DNA of 18,835 nt from contig JAICXU010000004.1 of assembly GCA_025934595.1 (NCBI GenBank), positions 1 to 18,835 on the forward strand, given 5' to 3'. The position numbers and the translations under genes were made by a program. The notes beneath the pieces were generated by a model. It saw nothing but the letters and a program-made list of their open reading frames with translations, did no database searches and was not told the origin of the DNA. Origin of the DNA: Polyangiaceae bacterium. GTDB taxonomy: Bacteria > Myxococcota_A > Polyangia > Polyangiales > Polyangiaceae. Shown here in pieces: positions 5,965-12,534 of the stretch; the first letter of the stretch is position 1, and every line of letters starts with the position of its first letter.

Positions 5965-7383
5965 ATGGACGGCAAAGACGCGCGTTACTCCCGGCGACTG
6001 CTCATCGCATTCGCGATGGTCGCTCTCACCTTCATCTTGGGGACGCTCTACGAGAATTGGCGCACGCTGGAGATCGGCGCGCAGACGCAGACGGTCGCCA
6101 AGAACGCCCTGCCCAGCATGGAGCACCTCAGCGCCGCGGACGATGCGCTGCGCGACATCGAGGTGGCGAGCTCGCATTACGTGAGCCTCGGGCCCGAGCG
6201 ACGCGCGGAGGCGCGCACCGAGATCGGTCACAAGTTGCACGCGATCGATACCGAGCTCACCGCGTACTTGAATCTCGAAGCGTTCCCCGGCGAGCGCGAT
6301 CTCTACGCGCAGACGCCGGGGCTGCTCCGCACCGTCGACGACAGCCTACGTCACATGTACGACGAGGCCGAGGACGGCCACGCGGATGCCGCGCAGAAAA
6401 TCGCGGAAAATGAGCTCCGAAGCGCGATCGAGATGGCGGTCGACGACATGCAGCGCCTCATCGCGTTCAACACGACGCACGTCTACGAGAGCACGAGCCG
6501 CATCGACACGCTGCGCGAGCGCACGGCCGAAACGGCGATCGCGCTCGACGGTCTCGCCGTCCTCGTCGCGATCGGCGCGATGGTGTGGGTGCTGCGTCTG
6601 TTCCGCGTGCACACGCGACTGCTTCGCGAGCACGGCGAGCTGCTCGAACGGCGAGCCAATGAGCTCGAGATGTTCGGGAAACGCGTCGCGCACGATCTCT
6701 TGAGCCCGCTCTCTGCGCTCACGTATTGTCTCGGCGCGTTCAAGCGCGCGAGTGAATCGGACCCGCAGCTGCAAGATGCGATGACGCGCGCGCGCACGTG
6801 CGTGCAGCGTGCGCAGACGATGGTCGACGGCATCTTCGAATTCGCGCGAGCGGGCGGCAGGCCGGATTCGAATGCCCGCACCGACATTCGCGAGGCGATC
6901 GAGCAAGTCGCCGAAGAAGTGCGCGCGTCCGATTCCCGCGATCGCCCCGACATCGATATCGACGCGCCCGACGCAGGCAAAGCCGCGTGCAGCCGCGGCG
7001 TGCTCGTGAGCTTGCTCACGAACTTGATGCGCAACGCGACGAAATACATGAACGACAGCCCGATGCGAAAAATCGCCGTGCGCGTGCGGCCCCATCACGA
7101 TGGCCTCGTACGGATCGAAGTCGAAGACACCGGGCCCGGCATCGCGCGCGAGCTGCGGGACGCCATCTTCGAGCCGTACGTGCGCGCGGAAGGTGCGACG
7201 CAACCCGGGCTCGGGCTCGGTCTCGCGACGGTGAAACGTCTCTGCACCGCACACGGCGGGGAGGTCGGCGTGCGCTCGACCTTGGGACGTGGATCGACCT
7301 TCTGGTTCACGATGCCGCGTCCGAAAGAAGACGACGTCGAGGAAGCACCGCCAAGCTCGCTTCGCGTCCGTCGCATCGGCTGA
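5965..7383 (+). CDS. Membrane sensor histidine kinase with helical periplasmic domain
   Basis: 472 residues from ATG 5965, preceded by GAAGGG. A membrane segment at about 11-29 is followed by a roughly 160-residue extracytoplasmic, largely helical region (about 30-190) resembling four-helix-bundle chemoreceptor sensors. A second membrane segment lies at about 193-213. A charged coiled-coil-like linker (HTRLLREHGELLERRANELE) takes the place of a clear HAMP domain. HisKA has the phospho-acceptor His243 in VAHDLLSPLSA. The ATPase has the N box (LMRNATKYM, Asn357), G1 (VEDTGPGI, Asp388), F box (IFEPYVR) and G2 (GLGLGLATVK). It is flanked by two response regulators: divergent from the degenerate one and tail-to-tail, 22 bases away, with the intact one, so it is probably the kinase for one or both. 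An upstream ATG at 5908 lacks a ribosome-binding site. The ligand is unknown. Confidence 0.93.
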   Translation: MDGKDARYSRRLLIAFAMVALTFILGTLYENWRTLEIGAQTQTVAKNALPSMEHLSAADDALRDIEVASSHYVSLGPERRAEARTEIGHKLHAIDTELTAYLNLEAFPGERDLYAQTPGLLRTVDDSLRHMYDEAEDGHADAAQKIAENELRSAIEMAVDDMQRLIAFNTTHVYESTSRIDTLRERTAETAIALDGLAVLVAIGAMVWVLRLFRVHTRLLREHGELLERRANELEMFGKRVAHDLLSPLSALTYCLGAFKRASESDPQLQDAMTRARTCVQRAQTMVDGIFEFARAGGRPDSNARTDIREAIEQVAEEVRASDSRDRPDIDIDAPDAGKAACSRGVLVSLLTNLMRNATKYMNDSPMRKIAVRVRPHHDGLVRIEVEDTGPGIARELRDAIFEPYVRAEGATQPGLGLGLATVKRLCTAHGGEVGVRSTLGRGSTFWFTMPRPKEDDVEEAPPSSLRVRRIG

Positions 7384-7405
7384 TCGCAACGAATCGCGCT
7401 ATTAT

Positions 7406-8788
7406 TTACGGCATTTCGTCGTCGAGATCCGAATCCGAGATCGCGTGCGCGCGGAGCTTCTCCCATAGATTTTTCCGCGAGATGCCGAGCAGGTCCGCCG
7501 CGCGCGCGCGCTTGCCGCCTGCGATCGCGAGCGCTTTCAAGAGATGCTCGCGCTCGGCCTGCTTCAAGACGGTCGCGAGCGACCCGATGCTCGCCGGCGT
7601 ACCCGCGCCGCGCACCGCCGCCGACGCGCGCACGATGTCCTCGGGGAGATGCTCGAGATCGATCGCGCCGCCGCCGGAGAGCACCGCCGCATGCTCGACG
7701 GCGTGGGCGAGCTCGCGCACGTTTCCGGGAAATGGATAGGCGGTGAGCGCTTGCCACGCGCGGAGCGAAACGTCCGGTGCTTTCGATTTCGCGCCCGCGT
7801 GCTTGCCGAAAAAATAATTGAGGAGCAGCGGCAAGTCGCCCGGACGATCGCGAAGCGGCGGAACGTGAAGCCCGATGACGTTGAGGCGGTAATAGAGATC
7901 CTCGCGGAAACGACCTTCCGCGATCGCTCGCTTCAAATCGCGATTCGTCGCCGAGACGATGCGCACGTCGACTTTCACGCTGTGATTCGTGCCGAGCGGC
8001 TCGACCACGCCTTCTTGCAGCACGCGAAGAAGCTTGGCTTGCGCCTGAAGAGGCATCTCGCCGATCTCGTCGAGGAAGAGCGTGCCGTGATGCGCGGATT
8101 GAAAGCGCCCTTCCCTCTTCTTGACCGCGCCCGTGAACGCGCCGCGCTCGTGTCCGAAGAGCTCCGCCTCGAGGAGCGTCTCCGGGAACGCCGCACAGTT
8201 GACAGCGACGAACGGCGCAGAGGCTCGGGGGCTCCGCGCATGAATGCGACGCGCGACGAGCTCTTTTCCGGTGCCGCTCTCACCCGTTACGAGCACGGCC
8301 GCATCGCTTGCCGCGACCATGGAAATGCGCTCGAGCAACTTCGTCACCGGCGGCGAGGCCCCGATGATTTCGGCGTCTTTTCCCGCGGAAAGCTGCGCGC
8401 GTGCATCTTCGAGAGCGCGCTCGAGCGAAATTTTTTCTTCGATGCGACGAACGCGAATCACGAGCTCGTCGACGTCGAACGGCTTCACGAGATAATCGAA
8501 CACGCCTTCCTTCAGCGCCTCGACCGCGTTCGCCACGCTCGCGAACGACGTCATCATGATGACCTTCGTGCTCGGCGCCGCCCCTTTCACATGACGAAAC
8601 ACCGCGCGGCCGTCCGCCTTCGGCAAGCGCAGATCGGTGATGACGATGTCGAACGTCGTGGACGACACGCGCTCGATCGCGATCGCGCCGTCTGCGGCCT
8701 CGGTGACGACATGGGACGCATCGGCGAGCGCGCGCACGACTTCGCGCCGAACGTCGGCGTCGTCTTCCACGACCAAGATGCGGAGCAC
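7406..8788 (-). CDS. Sigma-54-dependent transcriptional response regulator, NtrC family (intact)
   Basis: 460 residues in the classical three parts. The receiver (1-120) has Asp52 (ITDLRLPK), Thr80 and Lys102. The AAA+ domain (about 140-385) has Walker A GESGTGKE (169-176), GAFTGA (216-221), Walker B GTLFLDE (235-241), the arginine-finger segment REDLYYR (295-301) and sensor II GNVREL. A Fis-type helix-turn-helix lies at about 424-446 (GKRARAADLLGISRKNLWEKL). It should activate sigma-54 promoters when phosphorylated. The start is GTG 8788 (MLRILVVED). It converges on the sensor kinase 22 bases away, which makes it the best partner candidate. It shares closely matching receiver and AAA+ framing with the degenerate regulator, for example MTSF, KPFDxDELV and the PFPGN block, consistent with duplication followed by decay of one copy. 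Its targets are not identifiable here. Confidence 0.96.
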   Translation of the reverse strand: MLRILVVEDDADVRREVVRALADASHVVTEAADGAIAIERVSSTTFDIVITDLRLPKADGRAVFRHVKGAAPSTKVIMMTSFASVANAVEALKEGVFDYLVKPFDVDELVIRVRRIEEKISLERALEDARAQLSAGKDAEIIGASPPVTKLLERISMVAASDAAVLVTGESGTGKELVARRIHARSPRASAPFVAVNCAAFPETLLEAELFGHERGAFTGAVKKREGRFQSAHHGTLFLDEIGEMPLQAQAKLLRVLQEGVVEPLGTNHSVKVDVRIVSATNRDLKRAIAEGRFREDLYYRLNVIGLHVPPLRDRPGDLPLLLNYFFGKHAGAKSKAPDVSLRAWQALTAYPFPGNVRELAHAVEHAAVLSGGGAIDLEHLPEDIVRASAAVRGAGTPASIGSLATVLKQAEREHLLKALAIAGGKRARAADLLGISRKNLWEKLRAHAISDSDLDDEMP

Positions 8789-8827
8789 GTCGAGATCTTA
8801 CTCCGCGGCTGGCGGCGAGGCGCGCAG

Positions 8828-8853
8828 GTTACCGATCGGTGACGGTGTTACCG
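8828..8853. promoter_or_regulatory. GTTACCG repeats upstream of the intact regulator
   Basis: GTTACCG occurs at 8828-8834 and again at 8847-8853. Between them CGGTGAC (8837-8843) is the same motif on the other strand with one change. The segment also contains the perfect palindrome ACCGATCGGT (8831-8840). It lies 40-65 bases before the GTG start of the NtrC-family regulator, a natural position for an autoregulatory operator. Confidence 0.4.
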
Positions 8854-8909
8854 GAGCGAAACGTCTCTCGACTTCGTTTTTTGCGACGCGAGCCGCCCGC
8901 TCGTGCGGC

Positions 8910-9155
8910 ATGGACGATGCACTCGAAGCCGGCGTGCTCGTCTTTTTGTTCGCGTCATCCGCTGCCGTTCTCGAAAGAAAAACATGCCTCGATTGCGGGG
9001 AGACGCAGGCACGCGTTCGGCGATCGAGAAACGACGGCTCGGCGAGGTGTCGCCGCTGCGGCGGCGATCTCGATCCTACGTACGCCGTTTCGAGACCGCG
9101 CGGCCCGGTGGGGCGTCGAGCTCGGGGTAGCGCCGAAAAATGCCGTCCTCGTTGA
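8910..9155 (+). CDS. Possible small zinc-ribbon protein
   Basis: An 81-residue frame in the 287-base gap between the intact regulator and the glutathione transferase. After a hydrophobic segment (residues 9-21) it reads KTCLDCGE, then 17 residues later RCRRCGGDL: two CxxCG knuckles with the spacing of a zinc ribbon. The Cys-rich core ends near 9063, before the GST gene begins to overlap on the other strand; the last 80 bases overlap the GST 3' end. There is no Shine-Dalgarno before the ATG and the basic C-terminal tail looks like antisense coding, so the gene is uncertain. If it is not real, the gap holds only the GTTACCG repeats. Confidence 0.33.
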   Translation: MDDALEAGVLVFLFASSAAVLERKTCLDCGETQARVRRSRNDGSARCRRCGGDLDPTYAVSRPRGPVGRRARGSAEKCRPR

Positions 9156-9834
9156 AAGGAATGCGGCGAGGCGACGTGAAATAGCTCGTGAGCTTGGGAT
9201 CGTTCCACACGCGATCGTGGAGAGCGATGGTCTTCGGGTACTTTGCGCGCGCGGTCTTCATCGCTCCCGGGAACGCGTAGAGCAACCCGGCGATCGCCTG
9301 GAAGAGCGAGAGATCCGCATACGTCGTTTTCTTTCCGACGAGAAACGTGCCGCCGTTCCTTTTCAGATTCGTCTCGAAGTAGCTCATGAATTTCGGGATG
9401 CGCGTCTGCACGAACTCGCGAGAGCGCTTCTTCGCTTCGCTCTTCTGATCTTCGTAATAGAGGCCGGCGCCGACCGGATGATGCGTCTCGTGCGCTTCCG
9501 CGACGAGGTCCGCGATCGTGAGCTGATGTTGGTGCGCAATCACGCGGCTCGCTTCGTCCTTCGGAACGAGACTGAGACGCGGCGCCAGGTAGAGGAGGAT
9601 GTTCGACGTCTGCGCGATGACGAGCTTGCCGTGCCGCAAGAAAGGCGGCGCGAACGGCGTCGCTCCCGGCTTCCGACCGGCGAGGAAACGCATCAACGAA
9701 ACGACGCCGCCTTTTTTTTCGGACCGCGCGACGTCGACGTACGGAACGCCGGAATGCTCGAACGCGAGGCGTACGAATTCGCCCCGCCCTTGAATTCCCG
9801 GCCAATAAAAGAGCTCGTAGCGTGCGGATGCCAT
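9076..9834 (-). CDS. Glutathione S-transferase family protein
   Basis: 252 residues, cytoplasmic. The thioredoxin-like N-domain begins ARYELFYWPGIQGRGEFVRL, which matches the sigma-class opening; Tyr10 is the likely glutathione-activating residue. The conserved glutathione-site stretch appears as LVIAQTSNILLYLA, where QTSNI stands for the usual Q-S-x-A/N-I. The all-helical C-domain contains TYADLSLFQAIAGLL and ends SPRRIPFNEDGIFRRYPELD, a segment familiar from bacterial GST-like proteins. It could conjugate electrophiles to glutathione or act as a peroxidase; the substrate cannot be told. ATG 9834 is 23 bases from the start of the divergent esterase lipoprotein gene, so the two share a compact promoter region. 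Confidence 0.88.
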   Translation of the reverse strand: MASARYELFYWPGIQGRGEFVRLAFEHSGVPYVDVARSEKKGGVVSLMRFLAGRKPGATPFAPPFLRHGKLVIAQTSNILLYLAPRLSLVPKDEASRVIAHQHQLTIADLVAEAHETHHPVGAGLYYEDQKSEAKKRSREFVQTRIPKFMSYFETNLKRNGGTFLVGKKTTYADLSLFQAIAGLLYAFPGAMKTARAKYPKTIALHDRVWNDPKLTSYFTSPRRIPFNEDGIFRRYPELDAPPGRAVSKRRT

Positions 9835-9857
9835 GCCCACCGAGTAGACTCCGCGGC

Positions 9858-10850
9858 ATGCTCGGAGCAAGATCCTTCGTCGCTTCTGCTTTCGTCCCTT
9901 TCGCGCTCGCCCTCGCGAGCGGTGGTGCGGGTTGCAGCTCGGGCGACGACAGCGCGACGGCGACCGGCGACGCGGGCGGTGGGAGCGACGCGATCGCGTC
10001 AGGTGATGGCACGACGAACGGAGGCGACGCGGCATCGGCGGCAGACGCGTCGCTCGTCGAAAAACGTCCCTACAACTTCCACGTCCCTACGAGCTACGAC
10101 GCATCGAAGCCGACGCCGCTCGTCATCATGCTGCACGGGTACAGCGCGTCGGGGGCGCTGGAAGAAAGCTATTTTCAGCTCACGGCAACGTCGGACGCGA
10201 ACGACTTTCTCTACGCCTATCCGGACGGCACTCCCGACGCATCGGGCAAGCTGTTTTGGAATGCCGACGACGCGTGCTGCAACTTCGGCAACCTTCCCGT
10301 CGACGACGTCGCCTATGTCAGCGCGATCATCGACGACGTCGAGAGCAAGTACAACGTCGACGCGAAGCGTGTGTTCGTGATCGGACATTCGAACGGTGCG
10401 TTCATGTCGCATCGCCTCGCGTGCGATTTGTCCGATCGCATCGCCGCGATCGTCGCGCTCGCGGGCGCCGTGTGGAACGACCCCTCGAAATGCAATCCCA
10501 CGAGCAAGGTGTCGGTGCTCGACGTGCACGGTGATGCAGACACCACCATCCTTTACGGAGGTGGCGCGGTCGCGACCGGCGAGCCGCCGTATCCGAGCGA
10601 AGCGCAGACGATGTCGACATGGGCAGGGAAAAATGGCTGTACGGGCGCGCTCACCGACAATGGCCAGACGCTCGATCTCGATACGGGCATCGCCGGATCG
10701 GAGACGAGCGAGTCGTCGACGACGAGCTGTCCCACGGGCATCGACGTCGAGCTGTGGACGATTCACGGCGGCGGACACATTCCCGCGCTCGCACATCCCA
10801 CGTGGGGTGATTCGGTGTGGGCCTTCATGAAGGCGCATCCAAAACCGTGA
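9858..10850 (+). CDS. Secreted PHB-depolymerase/feruloyl-esterase-like lipoprotein
   Basis: 330 residues. The signal peptide ends in a lipobox (SGGAGC, lipid Cys26). A 35-residue Ser/Asp/Gly/Ala linker then leads to an alpha/beta-hydrolase domain (about 70-328) of the LpqC/esterase-PHB-depolymerase type. It has the oxyanion-side HGYSASG (93-99), nucleophile Ser178 in GHSNGAFM, likely acid Asp228 in DVHGDADTT and His307 in GGGHIPA. The family cleaves ester bonds in polyhydroxyalkanoates, feruloylated polysaccharides or acetylated glycans. With a lipid anchor it would act on the cell surface or in the periplasm, which suits a predatory or polymer-degrading life. Several Cys pairs (140/141, 189, 212, 261, 291) suggest disulfides. 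The protein kinase gene follows 55 bases downstream. Confidence 0.87.
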   Translation: MLGARSFVASAFVPFALALASGGAGCSSGDDSATATGDAGGGSDAIASGDGTTNGGDAASAADASLVEKRPYNFHVPTSYDASKPTPLVIMLHGYSASGALEESYFQLTATSDANDFLYAYPDGTPDASGKLFWNADDACCNFGNLPVDDVAYVSAIIDDVESKYNVDAKRVFVIGHSNGAFMSHRLACDLSDRIAAIVALAGAVWNDPSKCNPTSKVSVLDVHGDADTTILYGGGAVATGEPPYPSEAQTMSTWAGKNGCTGALTDNGQTLDLDTGIAGSETSESSTTSCPTGIDVELWTIHGGGHIPALAHPTWGDSVWAFMKAHPKP

Positions 10851-10905
10851 GATTGTCGAGATTCCGCGAACGGATTGCGGAGTCGCTCTATCATCCGATC
10901 GTGAC

Positions 10906-12012
10906 GTGAAGAAACGCTACGGACGCTACGAGCTCGGCGACAAAGTCGCCGAGGGTGGAATGGCCGTCGTGCACAAGGCGCGCCTTTACGGGGAGGCCGG
11001 CTTCGAGAAGACGGTGGCGCTCAAGATTCTATTGCCGCGTCTCGGCTCGGATCCGACGTATCAAAAAATGTTTCTCGACGAAGCGCGCATCGTCGCGCGG
11101 CTCGATCATCCGAACCTCGTCGAGGTCTATGATCTCGGCAAAGACGGTGACGATCTCTACATGGCGATGGAGCTCGTGGTCGGACGCTCGCTCGCCGAGA
11201 TCCGCGACGTGTGCAATGCGAAGGGCGTGCGTATTCGCGGAGATCTCGTCGCGTGGATCGGAGCGCGCGTCTCGGAAGGACTGCATCACGCGCACGAGAT
11301 GAAGGACCCCGCGACGGGCGCGCCGCAAAGTCTGGTGCATCGCGACGTGAATCCCTCGAACATCCTCATCACGTTCGACGGCCAAGTGAAGCTCATCGAC
11401 TTCGGCTTGGTGCACGCGACCGACCGGCTGTCGAAGACGAGCACCGGGATCGTGAAAGGAAAGCTCGCGTATTTGTCGCCGGAGCAAACGATGGGACGCG
11501 TGGTCGATCGACGCTCCGATCTTTTCTCGTTGGGCGTCACGCTTTGGGAGCTCTCCGCGGATCGGCGCCTCTTCAAAGAGGAGGTCGACGAAGAGACGGT
11601 GCGCCGCGTTCGCGATGCGATCGTCGAGGACCCCACGACGTTCATTCCCGATTACCCGTCGCTCCTCTGGCTCGTCTTGAAACGGGCGCTCGCGCGCGAT
11701 CCGGACGAGCGTTACGCGACAGCAGCGGATCTGGCCCGTGATCTCGATGGCGTGGCGCGCGTCGAAGGATCGATCCTGCAGGCAGCGACGCTGGCGGACA
11801 TCATGCGCGTGCTCTTCGCATCGGGACCAGCGACATCGACGTTCCTCGTGCCCACGAATCCGCCGGTGCCGCTCGTGATTCCGACGCCGTCGGCGGAAAA
11901 GACGCTCGTGAAGCGCCCGCGCCCGTGGACGCAGTTGGCGGTGTTCGCCGTGCTCGTGCTCACGGTGCTGCTCGGCGGCATCGCGTTGGGGCTCGCGATG
12001 GCGAAACCGTGA
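10906..12012 (+). CDS. Membrane-anchored serine/threonine protein kinase
   Basis: 368 residues from GTG 10906; the nearby GTG at 10901 meets a stop at once. An N-terminal Hanks-type kinase domain (7-285) has the glycine-rich loop AEGGMAVV, VALK (Lys40), Glu59, the catalytic loop HRDVNPSN (Asp147, Asn152), DFGLVHA (165-171) and SPEQ in place of APE. The loop changes and HRDVxPxN are usual for myxobacterial kinases, so it should be active. After a Pro-rich linker (about 310-340) one membrane segment (342-365) ends the protein, with four residues beyond it and no sensor domain outside. It therefore presumably senses through partners rather than an external ligand. Substrates are unknown; the neighbours are a secreted esterase and a cytochrome-like lipoprotein, with no clear link. 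Confidence 0.95.
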   Translation: MKKRYGRYELGDKVAEGGMAVVHKARLYGEAGFEKTVALKILLPRLGSDPTYQKMFLDEARIVARLDHPNLVEVYDLGKDGDDLYMAMELVVGRSLAEIRDVCNAKGVRIRGDLVAWIGARVSEGLHHAHEMKDPATGAPQSLVHRDVNPSNILITFDGQVKLIDFGLVHATDRLSKTSTGIVKGKLAYLSPEQTMGRVVDRRSDLFSLGVTLWELSADRRLFKEEVDEETVRRVRDAIVEDPTTFIPDYPSLLWLVLKRALARDPDERYATAADLARDLDGVARVEGSILQAATLADIMRVLFASGPATSTFLVPTNPPVPLVIPTPSAEKTLVKRPRPWTQLAVFAVLVLTVLLGGIALGLAMAKP

Positions 12013-12032
12013 GAGCCGGGGTGTGATAGCAA

Positions 12033-12470
12033 ATGCGCATGCGAACGCGTTCGACGCCGAGACCTTTTCGTCTCTCGACCCTCCTCGCAGCGGCGACGTT
12101 GTCGTCGATCGCGTGTGGTCCGCCGACCAAAAATACGCCGATCGAGGACATTCCGAAGCTCACGTCACTCGCGGACGTGATGGACAATCAGGCGACCGTC
12201 GCCGATCCCCAGATGAAGAAGGCGGGACAGGCGACCTATGACGATGCGGATTGGGCGGCGTTCCAAAATCTGTCGACACGACTTCAGGTGACGGCGAAGA
12301 AGGCGAAGGATTTTTCGAAGGGACCGGGCTTCGACGCGCTCGCCGATCAGCTCGCCGCGAAGGCGAAAGATCTCGGCGATGCGGCGTCGGCAAAAGACGC
12401 TGCGAAGGCGAGCACGGCGCTCACCGAGATGAAGGCGACGTGTAAGAGCTGCCATTCGCAGTACCGCTGA
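12033..12470 (+). CDS. Cytochrome c'-like (class II c-type) lipoprotein
   Basis: 145 residues. A basic N-terminus and hydrophobic stretch end at a probable lipid cysteine (Cys28, SSIAC). The mature part is mostly helical with many Lys/Ala (for example KDLGDAASAKDAAKAS). The only heme-binding motif, CKSCH (137-141), lies five residues from the C-terminus and is followed by SQYR. A single CxxCH at the very end of a four-helix protein is the mark of cytochrome c' and its relatives, which carry one electron or bind NO/CO in the periplasm. The lipid anchor is unusual for a family that is usually soluble. Start ATG 12033; ATG 12039 is also possible. It is 20 bases downstream of the kinase gene and probably cotranscribed. 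Confidence 0.8.
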   Translation: MRMRTRSTPRPFRLSTLLAAATLSSIACGPPTKNTPIEDIPKLTSLADVMDNQATVADPQMKKAGQATYDDADWAAFQNLSTRLQVTAKKAKDFSKGPGFDALADQLAAKAKDLGDAASAKDAAKASTALTEMKATCKSCHSQYR

Positions 12471-12507
12471 TCTCGCGGACCCGAAAGAAATCGCCCGCGT
12501 CGGGTCG

Positions 12508-12522
12508 ACGCGCAGCGCGCGT
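12508..12522. terminator. Hairpin between converging genes, possible two-way terminator
   Basis: ACGCGC-AGC-GCGCGT is a perfect six-base stem with a three-base loop in the 64-base gap between the cytochrome-like gene (plus) and the PDZ-domain gene (minus). A second inverted pair, GACCCG (12478-12483) and CGGGTC (12501-12506), precedes it. There is no T-run after the stem, so this is not a textbook intrinsic terminator. Confidence 0.35.
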
Positions 12523-12534
12523 GAAACGACTATC

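Noticed and set aside
8798..10012. Long minus-strand frame overlapping the glutathione transferase
   Set aside because: Arg/Ser-rich shadow in a different frame from the recognisable GST; no motif.
10906..12012. Kinase considered as inactive because of AEGGMA in place of GxGxxG
   Set aside because: This loop variant is common in myxobacterial kinases, and Lys40, Asp147, Asn152 and DFG are intact.
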